From positions 1 through 42,737 of the forward strand of contig NZ_BAET01000025.1 in NCBI RefSeq assembly GCF_000252165.1: DNA of 42,737 bases. Reading direction: 5' to 3'. Below, piece after piece: positions 27,679-36,948 of the stretch. Source of the stretch: Glaciecola punicea ACAM 611. GTDB taxonomy: Bacteria; Pseudomonadota; Gammaproteobacteria; Enterobacterales; Alteromonadaceae. The notes beneath the pieces were generated by a model that saw nothing but the letters and a program-made list of their open reading frames with translations, was not told the origin of the DNA and did not search any database. Position numbers and translations under genes: made by a program. Positions within the stretch are counted from its first letter, which is position 1. Every line of letters begins with the position of its first letter.

Positions 27679-28595
27679 TCAATTTTGTATTCCTGCTCTA
27701 ACTGTATGAGCTTATTTTGTTTATGTTGCCAAAGTGAATTTACGTAGTGTTGAAACTGCTGTTTTTGTGTTTCATCGTTAAAATACTCTGCGCTATAAAC
27801 GCCTGTTTCAAAAAGACTAGCAATACTAATAGTCTCTACATCCACTACAATTTCATTTACTTTACCGCTGACAAAATCACCGAAGGTTGGGATACCCTGT
27901 GGATAGAAAATAGTGACATTCACTAAGTCTGTCAAGCGCGGTCCCATGGCACTAAGAACGTAGGCAATTCCCCCTGATTTTGGCGCCAGCATTTTATGTA
28001 GCCCTAAGGTTTTATGTATGGGAGTTTGGCATTTTTTTTCGCTAAAACGAGTGCCTTCTAGAAAATTCATAATGCTTACTGGCTTATTTTCAAATTTTTC
28101 ACAGGCCTTTTGGGTTGTTTCTAAATCCTTTCCCTTTAAGTGCGGGTTTTTCTCTAAAAAGCTACGGCTGTAGCGCTTCATGAACGGAAAGTCGAGTCCC
28201 CACCATACCAGTCCAATAAATGGCACCAAGATGAGGTTTTGCTTTAAAAAGAATTTCAAAAACGGAATTTTGCGATTGAATATTCGCTGCAATACCAATA
28301 TATCTACCCAAGACTGATGATTTGCAATAACCAGATACCATTGCTCAATTGATAAAGTGGCGGGCATTGTGACTTTAAATGTGGTGCGAGAAAATACAGC
28401 TTGGTTAATTTGATTGACGCTAATCCATAAGCTTGCGCACTCGTCGGCAATTATCGACATTAGTCTTTGCAAAGGCTTAATAGGCAACAGTTTTACTAAG
28501 GAGCACAGCATGATGGGCATAAACCACAACAGAGTATTAAGAAGATAAATTAGGGAGGCTATGGTGCCATTTAAGAAATAAAGAATTGATCTCAT
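27675..28595 (-). CDS. PlsC-family acyltransferase, YihG-like (first of tandem pair)
   Basis: 306 residues, clearly homologous to the following gene along its whole length: HPHLKGKDLETTQKACEKF versus HPHLRGKDIETTRKSCEKF-like segments, FPFMKRYSRSFLEKNPHL versus its counterpart. Catalytic NHQSWVD has His93 and Asp98; EGTRFS starts at Glu180. N-terminal hydrophobic segments at about 5-38. It is the promoter-proximal gene of the pair and is separated from the next real gene by about 800 bases of mostly decayed DNA. Confidence 0.9.
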   Translation of the reverse strand: MRSILYFLNGTIASLIYLLNTLLWFMPIMLCSLVKLLPIKPLQRLMSIIADECASLWISVNQINQAVFSRTTFKVTMPATLSIEQWYLVIANHQSWVDILVLQRIFNRKIPFLKFFLKQNLILVPFIGLVWWGLDFPFMKRYSRSFLEKNPHLKGKDLETTQKACEKFENKPVSIMNFLEGTRFSEKKCQTPIHKTLGLHKMLAPKSGGIAYVLSAMGPRLTDLVNVTIFYPQGIPTFGDFVSGKVNEIVVDVETISIASLFETGVYSAEYFNDETQKQQFQHYVNSLWQHKQNKLIQLEQEYKIE

Positions 28596-28711
28596 GATGG
28601 TGCTAAGTACACTCTTGTTAAAAATATAATATAGTTAATTAAAGCAGATGGGCGACACACGATTATAGACCAAGTTTGACAGAATATCGACTTGTAAGTC
28701 AATCATCACCA

Positions 28712-28919
28712 TTACCGCGCTGCCGCAGTCACTCTATTTCTGCCTTCTCGCTTACTTTTGTATAGCTTACTTGAGATTCCTGCAGTATTTTTGAGTGAAA
28801 TTCTGGATTAGGAAAGTTTTCAGCAATATTTACAATAGGTTTTTTATTTTTGGTGACCATGTCATATTGACAATAAACGCAAAGGCAATAAGCACAAAAA
28901 TGGTGGCCAATATTAACAT
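28712..28919 (-). pseudogene. Remnant of a membrane GGDEF (diguanylate cyclase-type) protein
   Basis: Read on the minus strand, 28798 to 28712 gives 28 codons ending in SSKLYKSKREGRNRV, followed by TAAAR and a stop; ALYKSKREGRNRV is the well-known C-terminal signature of GGDEF domains. The same frame has a stop just upstream, and the rest of the domain (GGDEF motif, metal site) is missing. A little upstream, 28919-28830 encodes a hydrophobic helix (LILATIFVLIAFAFIV) in another frame, which could be the former membrane anchor. So most of the gene has been lost by deletion and frameshift. Confidence 0.6.
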
Positions 28920-29031
28920 GATGAAGAAGTTGACTAATACAGATGTTATTTAATATGGGGCAACCAAGAGAGTTATTTTTCATCCACCTTGCGTTTGGCT
29001 TGATTGGAATAGCTAGGCATGCTGTTTGAAA

Positions 29032-29313
29032 CTAAGCAGTTGTAGACGTTTGATCAACGGGGTTTTTATAGTCGCTGTAGTCGAAATTTGACAACAACGC
29101 TGCCTCTATTTTATCCGAATGGGCTAGCATCCGGCTTTTAGAATAACTAATGACGTACTTGTAGTTAGTAGGCATATTCTTATTATCAATCGAACCCGCA
29201 TTATTACGTAGTAGATGTATGCGTAATTTAAGACTATTTAACGAGTAAAGCATAGCAAAAACGTTTGCGATGCTCTTGAACAAACGAAGAAACGAATTTT
29301 GATACCAGTACAT
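29032..29313 (-). CDS. Hypothetical protein, doubtful
   Basis: An open frame of 93 codons in otherwise non-coding DNA, starting MYWYQNSFLRLF, basic and moderately hydrophobic, without family resemblance. No Shine-Dalgarno sequence precedes its ATG. It may be a decayed upstream part of the neighbouring GGDEF remnant or chance. Confidence 0.25.
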   Translation of the reverse strand: MYWYQNSFLRLFKSIANVFAMLYSLNSLKLRIHLLRNNAGSIDNKNMPTNYKYVISYSKSRMLAHSDKIEAALLSNFDYSDYKNPVDQTSTTA

Positions 29314-29345
29314 GGCTCAAGGATAGACTATCTATTTATAGGTAT

Positions 29346-29371
29346 AAAAAAACCTCCATAAAGGAGGTTTT
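29346..29371 (-). terminator. Rho-independent terminator of the small exported protein gene
   Basis: Perfect 9-bp stem AAAACCTCC / GGAGGTTTT with 5-base loop; read on the minus strand it ends in a run of seven T. It is 22 bases past the stop of the gene at 29393-29722. Confidence 0.9.
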
Positions 29372-29392
29372 AGATTGAAAGACTGGGCTTAA

Positions 29393-29722
29393 TTAGTGTT
29401 GAGCGGTCGCATTGTCTATGCTAGCGATTGTTGCATCTTTGTGGGCAACAATATTAATCGTCATTGTGCGATTGTCAAAAGTCATTGTAGCTAGAGCTCT
29501 GTCACTTGCATTGTCGACATTTACTAAAACGGCTTTTTCTGCTTTTTGGAAAACTAAGTTGTCTTGAATATTCTGGCTAATACATTCGCTGTTGATTTCG
29601 AATGTTTTTTTATCCATGCAATTGAATGCTTTAGTTTCACCATTTGCGCTAGTAGTAGCGAAGGATGCGGCTGATACCGATAATAATGAAGCGGCAAATA
29701 TTACTGCTAATACATGCTTCAT
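29393..29722 (-). CDS. Small exported protein, function unknown
   Basis: 109 residues with a clear signal peptide (MKHVLAVIFAASLLSVSAASFA, cleavage near 22). The mature part has two cysteines (CMDKKTF and ECISQ) that could form a disulfide, and a beta-rich C-terminal half (ATMTFDNRTMTINIVAHKDA). AAGGAG 7 bases before the ATG and its own terminator make it a confident monocistronic gene. No family recognised. Confidence 0.8.
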   Translation of the reverse strand: MKHVLAVIFAASLLSVSAASFATTSANGETKAFNCMDKKTFEINSECISQNIQDNLVFQKAEKAVLVNVDNASDRALATMTFDNRTMTINIVAHKDATIASIDNATAQH

Positions 29723-29869
29723 ATTGGCTCCTTAGTGATTTATAGTATAAAGAGTATACGATAAAACTAGCTGGCTAACAATAGAACTCATACTAATGTG
29801 ACAGTTATATTACACTTATTGTAAAAGTGCGTGCTAATTCACCAACTAAAGCGCGCATAAAGCTTCAGG

Positions 29870-30667
29870 CTAGATGCCTCCGCCGTCGCCAAATTCGTGT
29901 AGGCCACACTCCCTTTTTAAGCCAAAGAAACGCGTTTGTTCTTCTGTCATGCCGGCCTCCAGCTTAGCCGTAGAATGCCAATCACCAATAGAGACATAGC
30001 CTCTATCCCACATAGGGTGATAGGGTAGTTTATGCGTTTGCATATATAGGTGTAGATCGCGATTACTCTGATCAATTATAGGATGTACTTTAAACTGTGA
30101 AGCTTGCTTGTGTAAAACATTTAACGATTTACGGCCCTGTGATTGACTTCTTCGCAGGCCAGCAAACCATGTTTTAGCCTTAAGATCGCGCAGCGCTGTC
30201 TGCATAGGCTTTACTTTATTCATTGTGTTGTATTTTTCAATATCTTCTAGACCTTTCTCCCACAGCTTTCCAAAACGTGCTTCTTGCCATGCCGCACTTA
30301 CCTGTGCCCTATATACATGAAGGTTCACATCGAGCTTTTCGGTAAGCATATCGATGAACTGATAGGTTTCAGCAAACAAATGGCCGGTATCGGTAAGTAC
30401 CACCGGAATGCCAGGAGCTACCTGATTCAGCAGGTGTATCATTACTGCAGAATGAGCACCAAAGCTAGACGACAACATATGCTGACTAGGCAGATGTGTT
30501 AGTGACCATTCGACACGCGCAAGAGGCGTTAAATTTTCTAACATAAGATTCATGTCAGCAATTGACTCAGTCACCGCGTTGACGTTAATGGTTTGCACAG
30601 TCTTATCACAAGCGACGCTCCTGTCGCTCTTACCGCTCTTACCTTTGTGCGCCGTTGCACTACGCAT
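29870..30667 (-). CDS. cysH: Phosphoadenosine phosphosulfate reductase
   Basis: Reduces PAPS to sulfite with thioredoxin or glutaredoxin in assimilatory sulfate reduction. From the ATG at 30667 it has 265 residues. [15 protein letters not shown] (PP-loop-like site, 66-80), TDTGHLF (92-98), the substrate-binding [10 protein letters not shown] (167-176) and the catalytic KRECGLHEF with Cys254 are present. The cysteine pairs that bind an iron-sulfur cluster in APS reductases are absent, so it is the PAPS type. The chosen ATG overlaps the cysI stop by 8 bases; a longer frame from 30718 would overlap 59 bases. Last gene of cysJIH. Confidence 0.97.
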   Translation of the reverse strand: MRSATAHKGKSGKSDRSVACDKTVQTINVNAVTESIADMNLMLENLTPLARVEWSLTHLPSQHMLSSSFGAHSAVMIHLLNQVAPGIPVVLTDTGHLFAETYQFIDMLTEKLDVNLHVYRAQVSAAWQEARFGKLWEKGLEDIEKYNTMNKVKPMQTALRDLKAKTWFAGLRRSQSQGRKSLNVLHKQASQFKVHPIIDQSNRDLHLYMQTHKLPYHPMWDRGYVSIGDWHSTAKLEAGMTEEQTRFFGLKRECGLHEFGDGGGI

Positions 30668-32387
30668 TTGCTGACACCACATAAAAATCTTTGGCTGAGT
30701 CGACAACGGGGGCGACAATGTTGGTTCTTATTACAAAATCGCCAAAACCTTCTGCATTGTTGCGGTTTTTTGCCCACTTACCAATCAGTTCATCAAGTAT
30801 TGTCATAATATCGGTGTCGAGCATGTTTTCCTTATACATTCTAGGTATTCGTGTGCCTTCGATATTGCCGCCAAGATGCAGGTTGTATCTATTAGGGCCC
30901 TTGCCCACGAGGCCAACCTCCGCTAGCATGGAACGTCCACAGCCATTGGGGCAGCCGTTTATGCGATAAATTATGCTGTCGTTGCTTAAACCATGCTTTG
31001 CTAATATGCCTTCTAATGTTGTTACCGCATCAGGCAGGTAGCGCTCAGCTTCGGCCATAGCCAGAGGACAGGTTGGCAGTGCTACACAGGCCATAGAGTC
31101 TTTGCGTTGATTACTTGTAGACGCTTCTAATAAACCATGCCTTATAGCAATGTCTTCAATAATTTGCTTTTGATCGCTGGGCACACCGGCCACAATTAAG
31201 TTTTGGTTGGCGGTCAATCTAAAATCACCCTGGTGCACTTTGGCCAGTTCAGCGCAACCTTTTTTTAGTGGCTTGTTAGGAAGATCTTTAATCCGGCCGT
31301 TCTCAATAAACAGAGTTAAATGATGCTTTTTGTCTATGCCTTCTATCCAACCAAAGCGGTCGCCTCGCGAGGTAAATACATAGGGTCTAGAATCAGAAAA
31401 GGTAATATTGGCGCGCTTTTCAACTTCAGCTTTAAAGACATCAACGCCCACTCTTTCCAATGTATATTTGGTTTTCGCGTTTTTTCGATTTACTCTATTG
31501 CCCCAGTCTCGCTGAGTTGACACAACCGCGCCGGCCACAGCCAATGTATCTTTGAGTTCAATAAAGCCAAAATCGTCTGCTTTACGCGGGAAAGTGCTTT
31601 GATCGCCATGGGTCATGGCCAATCCACCGCCTACTAGCACGTTGAAACCAATTAGTTTGCCGTTTTCGGCAATGGCCACAAAGCTTAAATCGTTCGCGTG
31701 CACGTCCACATCATTTTGTGGGGGGATAACCACCGTGGTTTTAAACTTACGCGGTAAATAATTATTCCCTAAAATAGGCTCGTCTTCGGTGGTTGACTCT
31801 ACCTTCTCTCCGTTTAACCAAATTTCGGCATATGCGTTTGTTTTAGGCAGTAAGTGCTCGCTTATTTTTGTGGCCCACTCCCACGCTTCTTTATGCACTT
31901 GGCTCTCGATAGGGTTTGAGGTGCACAGCACATTTCTGTTTACATCCCCGGCGGTGGCGATTGAGTCAATGCCGGTGGCGTTTAATAATTGATGCATGGG
32001 TTTGATACTGGGCTTAAGTACACCATGAAACTGAAACGTTTGTCTGGTGGTTAATCGAATACTGCCGTAGATTGATTTTTCTTGCGCAAATTTGTCGATT
32101 TCTAGCCACTGCTTTGGCGTGATCACACCGCCTGGCAAGCGTGCTCGTAGCATCACATTGTGCAAGGGCTCAAGCTTTTGCTTGGCCCTTTCACCCCGGA
32201 TGTCGCGATCATCTTGCTGATACATACCATGAAAGCGAATTAGCTGAAAATTATCTGCAGTAAAGCCGCCAGTAACATCATCGCTTAAGTCGGTGGTAAT
32301 GGTGCCACGTAAGTGCTTACTCTGCGCTTTGAGTCTCTCGTTATCTGAAGGTTTTCCTTCAACATGGTGCAAGTCTTTGCTGCTCAT
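30660..32387 (-). CDS. cysI: Sulfite reductase hemoprotein beta subunit
   Basis: Siroheme and 4Fe-4S enzyme that reduces sulfite to sulfide with electrons from CysJ. 575 residues. The cluster/siroheme cysteines are Cys434, Cys440, Cys479 and Cys483 (ACVALPTC and NGCPNGCGR), at the same numbers as in E. coli Cys[13 protein letters not shown] (111-122) and the substrate-facing Arg/Lys residues are intact. Start ATG shares one base with the cysJ stop, indicating translational coupling in the cysJIH operon. Confidence 0.98.
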   Translation of the reverse strand: MSSKDLHHVEGKPSDNERLKAQSKHLRGTITTDLSDDVTGGFTADNFQLIRFHGMYQQDDRDIRGERAKQKLEPLHNVMLRARLPGGVITPKQWLEIDKFAQEKSIYGSIRLTTRQTFQFHGVLKPSIKPMHQLLNATGIDSIATAGDVNRNVLCTSNPIESQVHKEAWEWATKISEHLLPKTNAYAEIWLNGEKVESTTEDEPILGNNYLPRKFKTTVVIPPQNDVDVHANDLSFVAIAENGKLIGFNVLVGGGLAMTHGDQSTFPRKADDFGFIELKDTLAVAGAVVSTQRDWGNRVNRKNAKTKYTLERVGVDVFKAEVEKRANITFSDSRPYVFTSRGDRFGWIEGIDKKHHLTLFIENGRIKDLPNKPLKKGCAELAKVHQGDFRLTANQNLIVAGVPSDQKQIIEDIAIRHGLLEASTSNQRKDSMACVALPTCPLAMAEAERYLPDAVTTLEGILAKHGLSNDSIIYRINGCPNGCGRSMLAEVGLVGKGPNRYNLHLGGNIEGTRIPRMYKENMLDTDIMTILDELIGKWAKNRNNAEGFGDFVIRTNIVAPVVDSAKDFYVVSANA

Positions 32388-34204
32388 TAGTAAACATCCT
32401 TTTGGTAACGTTTCGTTTTGCGCATATCAACGACATAGTGTTTAGCCTCTTGCTCACTTTTACTACCGTGGGTTTGAATAATGTTAAGAAGTGCTTTTTC
32501 GACGTCTTTGGCCATATGCATGGCGTCTCCACACACGTAAAAGTGGGCACCTTGCTCAAGCCATTCATATACTTCTTTACCATTTTCTAGTAGGCGGTCT
32601 TGCACATAAATCTTGTTTGCTTGGTCGCGTGAAAAAGCTAAGCTTATTTTAGATAGCAATCCCTCTTTCAAATAACGCTGCCACTCTACTTGATATAAAA
32701 AGTCTTGGGTGAAGCTTGGGTTGCCAAAAAACAACCAGTTTTTACCAGCTGCACCTAAGGCTTCACGCTCTTGCATAAATGCCCTAAAAGGAGCAATGCC
32801 GGTTCCGGGGCCTATCATGATAATAGGCGTGTCAGGATTGGTGGGCAGTCTGAAATTCATGTTGTTTTCAACAAATACCTTCATTTTTGCGCCCTCATCT
32901 AAACGAGTGGCTAAAAACCCCGATGCACCACCTTGATGACGAGAACCAAATGCTTGGTAATCAATGTGTGCCACGGTTAAATGCACTTCATCGTCTACTT
33001 CACTTTGGCTAGAGGCGATTGAATAAAGCCGCGGGCTGATAGGGCGAAGTGCATCTATTAAATCTTGTGCGGTAATAGTATTGGGAAACTGTTCCACAAT
33101 ATCAACAATTTGCCGCTCTTCTAAAAAAGTTCTTAGCGCTGGCTTATCATCTAATATTGCCTGTAGCCCAGCGTCTTTAGTAGCCGCTAAATATGCTTTG
33201 ACAAAACCTGGATAACTTAGGGTAAGCTCTCTTTTTTCAATAAGTGCTGTTTTTAATGACACTGTTTCACCTTTTATGGTGACCAAGGCATCAGCTGTTG
33301 TGCCGGTTGCCCTTATAACGCGCTCGGCAAGTGCGCCGTCATTGGTGAAGTACACGCCCAGCGAGTCACCGGGTAAATATTGAAGATTAGAACCTTCAAG
33401 TGAAATTTCGGCGTGCTGAATATCTTTGACGGAGCCTCTGCCGGTAATTTTCACACAGCTCAGTAAAGCAGCGGTAAAGGGGTTTTGTTTGCTGTATTTG
33501 TTTTCTGGCGGCAATTTCTCCTGTTGATTAACAGGTATGTTGTTAAGAGTGTTTGCCGCTTCAGCCGGTGACAATGAGGCGATTAATAAACTGGTTACGC
33601 TTTGCGACCAGCTAGCAATGTCGTCATTGTAGTCTACGTCGCAGTCGAGTCTTGCAATGATAGGCCGTGCCCCAAGCGCGGCTAAACGGCTGTCAAAATC
33701 TTTGCCTGTTTGGCAGAAAAATTCGTAGCTAGTATCGCCTAAGCCAACTATGGCATAGCTTAGGTTGGTCAGTCTAGGGGCTTTTTTACTGGCTAAAAAC
33801 TCGTACAGCTCTATGGCGGCGTCGGGTGCATCTCCCTCACCATGTGTGCTCACAAATACCACTAAATGTGTTTCGTCTTTAATTTTACGCGGTTTGTAAT
33901 CCGACATGTTAACAAGTTTAGTTTTGGCGCCTTTACTGGCTATATGATTGCTAAACGCTTGTGCCTCGTGTTTGGTATTGCCGGTTTGGGTTCCGTACAA
34001 TACGGTTAACATCGGCTGTTCAGCCTGAACTAGGGCGCCGCTTACATCTAAGACTGAATGGCGAGCATGAGCAGACAGGCCAGACAGATAGCCGCTAGCC
34101 CAAATAAGTTGGTCTTCGCTAAATCCGGAGACAGCGCGAGAAAGAGCCGTTAACTGAACGTCGTTTAGGGCTTGTGAGGATGAATTGTCGTTTTGTTGAT
34201 TCAT
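32387..34204 (-). CDS. cysJ: Sulfite reductase flavoprotein alpha subunit
   Basis: NADPH-dependent FMN/FAD reductase feeding CysI. From ATG 34204 it has 605 residues: FMN/flavodoxin domain (about 62-200, [13 protein letters not shown] and [19 protein letters not shown]), connecting and FAD domain (RLYSIASSQ), and NADPH domain ([15 protein letters not shown], then [14 protein letters not shown]), ending in RYQKDVY like E. coli CysJ. A TTG at 34234 would add ten residues but sits in a strong hairpin. The ATG has no Shine-Dalgarno sequence because the hairpin's T-run directly precedes it. First gene of cysJIH; no CysB site could be identified by eye. Confidence 0.97.
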   Translation of the reverse strand: MNQQNDNSSSQALNDVQLTALSRAVSGFSEDQLIWASGYLSGLSAHARHSVLDVSGALVQAEQPMLTVLYGTQTGNTKHEAQAFSNHIASKGAKTKLVNMSDYKPRKIKDETHLVVFVSTHGEGDAPDAAIELYEFLASKKAPRLTNLSYAIVGLGDTSYEFFCQTGKDFDSRLAALGARPIIARLDCDVDYNDDIASWSQSVTSLLIASLSPAEAANTLNNIPVNQQEKLPPENKYSKQNPFTAALLSCVKITGRGSVKDIQHAEISLEGSNLQYLPGDSLGVYFTNDGALAERVIRATGTTADALVTIKGETVSLKTALIEKRELTLSYPGFVKAYLAATKDAGLQAILDDKPALRTFLEERQIVDIVEQFPNTITAQDLIDALRPISPRLYSIASSQSEVDDEVHLTVAHIDYQAFGSRHQGGASGFLATRLDEGAKMKVFVENNMNFRLPTNPDTPIIMIGPGTGIAPFRAFMQEREALGAAGKNWLFFGNPSFTQDFLYQVEWQRYLKEGLLSKISLAFSRDQANKIYVQDRLLENGKEVYEWLEQGAHFYVCGDAMHMAKDVEKALLNIIQTHGSKSEQEAKHYVVDMRKTKRYQKDVY

Positions 34205-34206
34205 TA

Positions 34207-34249
34207 AAAAACCGTTATTCTTTGCTATAGACAAAGAGTAACGGTTTTT
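34207..34249. terminator. Terminator-like hairpin abutting the cysJ start codon
   Basis: Arms of 11 bp (AAAAACCGTTA / TAACGGTTTTT) extended, after one imperfect pair, by 6 bp (TCTTTG / CAAAGA) around a 7-base loop. With flanking A- and T-runs it is a bidirectional intrinsic terminator. It is 58 bases past the stop of the outer-membrane barrel gene and ends 2 bases before the cysJ ATG. Confidence 0.82.
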
Positions 34250-34306
34250 GATTATAACGTGAACGGATAAAAGCTGATTTTTTATGCCGTTTTGGACTGA
34301 GTTAGT

Positions 34307-35092
34307 TTAAAAATCGAATTCAAGTCCAATAAACGCGCCGTCAAATTGTAAATCAGCATAAATGCCGTCAACATCATTAAGATCTAATTCAGTCGCACGG
34401 TAGCCAATTTGTATAGATAAATCTAGCGCTAAGGTTTCAATAAAGCTATAGGCTAATGCAAGCTGATAATCGGTAAATGAGTCGTCGCCTATGGCTAGAA
34501 AAGTGCCTTCTGCTGTTAGCGAAAAGCCGGTGAAAGGCAGACCTACTTGCATCTTGCCGTAGCCCATTGGGATAATGGCATCTATATTTTGTTGACTTGA
34601 GCGACCGTCAATGTCGGCTACAAAAACATCGCCATCCAGTTGTTTACCACTAATACCGATGTCGATAGAGATTAAATCGTTGTCGAGTATCTCATAGTAT
34701 AAAATATAGTCGGTCGCGCTTAACTTTACTTCGGAGCTAATAGTGGCACTCGCTAAGAATACCTGGTCGCCGAAGTTAAACGGACTGTCTATTACATTTG
34801 AACCACTTGTATTAAGCGTGGTGCGAACAAGCTTTATATTGGGGATCAAGGGAATAGGGTGTTCCAGTGCGGCATAAAAACTCGTATTTGTTTCGTCTTC
34901 GAATTTAAAGGTAGCTAATGACTCATTTTGTGCAAAACCTCCCTGGGCGGCAACATTCCAGGCTTGAATACCCACATAACCGCCTAATACTGTGTCGGCC
35001 ATTGCTTGTGTGCTGCTAAGCGCGACACATACCGCTAATCCTAGGCCGCTCAGCAAATAGCGGCTCATTACTGCACTTTTCATTTGTTTCAT
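34307..35092 (-). CDS. Outer-membrane beta-barrel protein, TIGR04219 type
   Basis: 261 residues with a signal peptide (hydrophobic 12-26, cleavage near SSTQAMA, residue 32). The mature chain alternates short beta-strands and ends in phenylalanine (FIGLEFDF), the usual outer-membrane barrel C-terminus. Early GGYVGIQAWN and the ATFKFEDETNTSFYAALEHPIPLIPNIKL segment match the TIGR04219 family, whose role is unknown. It starts 2 bases after the DUF2333 gene, so both form one operon. Confidence 0.85.
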   Translation of the reverse strand: MKQMKSAVMSRYLLSGLGLAVCVALSSTQAMADTVLGGYVGIQAWNVAAQGGFAQNESLATFKFEDETNTSFYAALEHPIPLIPNIKLVRTTLNTSGSNVIDSPFNFGDQVFLASATISSEVKLSATDYILYYEILDNDLISIDIGISGKQLDGDVFVADIDGRSSQQNIDAIIPMGYGKMQVGLPFTGFSLTAEGTFLAIGDDSFTDYQLALAYSFIETLALDLSIQIGYRATELDLNDVDGIYADLQFDGAFIGLEFDF

Positions 35093-35094
35093 AG

Positions 35095-36087
35095 TTAGCC
35101 TTGGTTTAATAATTCTGATAATTCAATAATTGCGGCGTTTGCACGTGAAATGTAGTTTGCCATTACCAGCGAATGGTTCGCAAGCATTCCAAATCCGCCT
35201 CCGTTTAGTATAACGGGACTAAACACAGTTCCTTGAGTGGCTTCTAGCTCCCGAATTATTTGCTGAAGGCTGACAGTCGCATTTTTCTTGCGCAAAACCT
35301 CGGCAAAATCGGTTTCCAATGCTTTTAAGAAATGCAGCAAAGCCCAACTGGCGCCTCGCGCTTCGTAAAAGTTGTTGTCTAATTGAAACCAGCCTGTTTT
35401 ATTTACCAGCGCGGCGTCTTCAGGTGACGAATAAGTGGCCGATGGATCGCCTGCTAAATTAGTATTGATTACCTCAGTGCCTACACTGGCGCTAAGGTTT
35501 TGAGACAAACTGCCGAGTCTTTTTTCAACTTGTTTTAAATAGTCTCGCAAATTGTCGGCGCGGGCATAAAATTGATTATTACCAGCGCGAGAATTACCAA
35601 GAGCGTTGCGGTAGGTATATAAATGATTAATGGCTTTGGTATATTCACCTTCGGTAGAAGGCAGTAACCAGCGGTTATTATCAAGGTTAAGACTTGTTTG
35701 TGCATCGGCCAGTTCATCGCTATCTATAGACTGCGACTGCGAACGACCAAAGTCTCGGCGAATAGCTAGGGCTAAATCGCGGCTCATTTCAATTACGCCA
35801 AACTCCCAGCTTGGAATATTATCCATTAATATGCCTGGCGGCATCATGTCGTTGTAAATATAGCCGCCTGGTTTATCGAGCATTTTTTCAAGTACGATAA
35901 TAAGCGCGGTGGTGGTGGTATAGCCTGTTACCACCGTTTGATTATTCGCTTGGGCCTGCTGATTTGCCTGCTCATCTACGTCAAATACGTCTGGTTCAAA
36001 ACTCCACCAAAACCCGAGTAAACACAATGTAACGATAATGGCTGCGAAAAAGGCACTGATACTTTTCGTTGTAAAGATAGAGCTCAT
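35095..36087 (-). CDS. DUF2333 family protein
   Basis: 330 residues with one N-terminal membrane helix (about 10-29) and a large domain, probably periplasmic. KMLDKPGGYIYNDMMPPGILMDNIPSWEFG (about 68-97, given here as a landmark in two parts: KMLDKPGGYIYND and MPPGILMDNIPSWEFG) and NHSLVMANYISRANAAI near the end are the family's conserved stretches. Function unknown. First gene of the pair with the outer-membrane barrel gene. Confidence 0.85.
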   Translation of the reverse strand: MSSIFTTKSISAFFAAIIVTLCLLGFWWSFEPDVFDVDEQANQQAQANNQTVVTGYTTTTALIIVLEKMLDKPGGYIYNDMMPPGILMDNIPSWEFGVIEMSRDLALAIRRDFGRSQSQSIDSDELADAQTSLNLDNNRWLLPSTEGEYTKAINHLYTYRNALGNSRAGNNQFYARADNLRDYLKQVEKRLGSLSQNLSASVGTEVINTNLAGDPSATYSSPEDAALVNKTGWFQLDNNFYEARGASWALLHFLKALETDFAEVLRKKNATVSLQQIIRELEATQGTVFSPVILNGGGFGMLANHSLVMANYISRANAAIIELSELLNQG

Positions 36088-36274
36088 TATTTTCCCTACT
36101 AATGTTTAATTGTTTTTGAGGCGAGTGACCAAAGGCCCTGAGGTGCTCTAGTTTACTCGTATGGACAGCACTTGAGCAACCTAATTCACCACTTCGCTGA
36201 CACAGGTCATTAGATATACACCTATTTGTGTAGTATGTAAGCTTAATCGTTGTCTGCAAACGTACCGAGCTGTT

Positions 36275-36475
36275 TTATCGGTACCTTACCAGTAAGATTG
36301 CCAGTACATAGGCCAGTCCAATAGCGAATGGAAAGATTAAAAACATCGTACCAGCGACTGCTCTGACAATCCATGGATTAATATCTAGATACTTTGCAAT
36401 GCCCGCACATACGCCTGACACTTTTGCATGCTGCGCATCTCTAAAGAATCGCCTGTCGTTAATAATCGTTTTCAT
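36275..36475 (-). CDS. PspC-domain protein
   Basis: 66-residue mini-PspC. VSGVCAGIAKYLDINPWIVRAV (about 19-40) is the PspC-domain signature, followed by a hydrophobic segment (about 42-64). PspC senses or signals envelope stress with PspB in the phage-shock system; this short form lacks the C-terminal half, and no pspA or pspB is nearby, so a role in phage-shock response is only a guess. AAGGA lies 8 bases before the ATG. Confidence 0.85.
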   Translation of the reverse strand: MKTIINDRRFFRDAQHAKVSGVCAGIAKYLDINPWIVRAVAGTMFLIFPFAIGLAYVLAILLVRYR

Positions 36476-36571
36476 AAAATTCCTTATTAAGGGTTATAAC
36501 GCTTACTGTATGATGCCTAACATAGCGCTGGGGTAACATGTTTCCTGATAAATACAATGTACAAATGATAA

Positions 36572-36688
36572 TCAAGCTTTTGTCCTAATCATTTTCAAAT
36601 GGGTCAGCAGTAAAAACAACACACTGCCAACAATGAAAAATAAGACAGGAGACAACAGCAAACTAAGAAGGTTGACTTGTACTAGCAT
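36572..36688 (-). CDS. 38-residue single-helix membrane peptide
   Basis: A short frame, MLVQVNLLSLL through to THLKMIRTKA, with one hydrophobic helix (about 7-28) and a basic C-terminal tail, so by the positive-inside rule the tail is cytoplasmic. AAGGA with an 8-base gap before the ATG is a strong ribosome-binding site, which is the main reason to call it. It is 96 bases upstream of the PspC-like gene on the same strand, so both may be one transcript. No family known to me. Confidence 0.55.
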   Translation of the reverse strand: MLVQVNLLSLLLSPVLFFIVGSVLFLLLTHLKMIRTKA

Positions 36689-36784
36689 ATTTTTATTCCT
36701 TGTGCTTAATTTTTGTGAGTAGCGCTGCCGGGACTATCTTTGTGTAAATAGAGACATAAAAGATACTACGCAGCGGCTAATCAC

Positions 36785-36829
36785 CTAAGTAAAATTACTG
36801 CTGCACAGTGCAGCCGTAATTTTACTTAG
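36785..36829. repeat. 45-nt near-perfect palindrome
   Basis: Outer arms CTAAGTAAAATTAC / GTAATTTTACTTAG match over 14 bp; after one mismatched pair (T/C) inner arms GCTGCAC / GTGCAGC match over 7 bp around a single A. It lies 120 bases past the dusA stop and about 100 bases upstream of the 38-residue peptide gene. It lacks a terminal T-run. Confidence 0.85.
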
Positions 36830-36948
36830 CGAATGCTATGCCAAGAATGTTGAATTTGAAAAAGTTATTCGAAACAGTGCTTTAGCGCAGCACCTAAATA
36901 TAGTAGCCCAAAAGGAAAGTTTTATTTTGAAATAAGTAGTCATTTCCA

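Noticed and set aside
36790-36936. 48-codon plus-strand frame running out of the 45-nt palindrome
   Set aside because: No ATG, GTG or TTG near its beginning, and its first third is the palindrome itself; likely chance.
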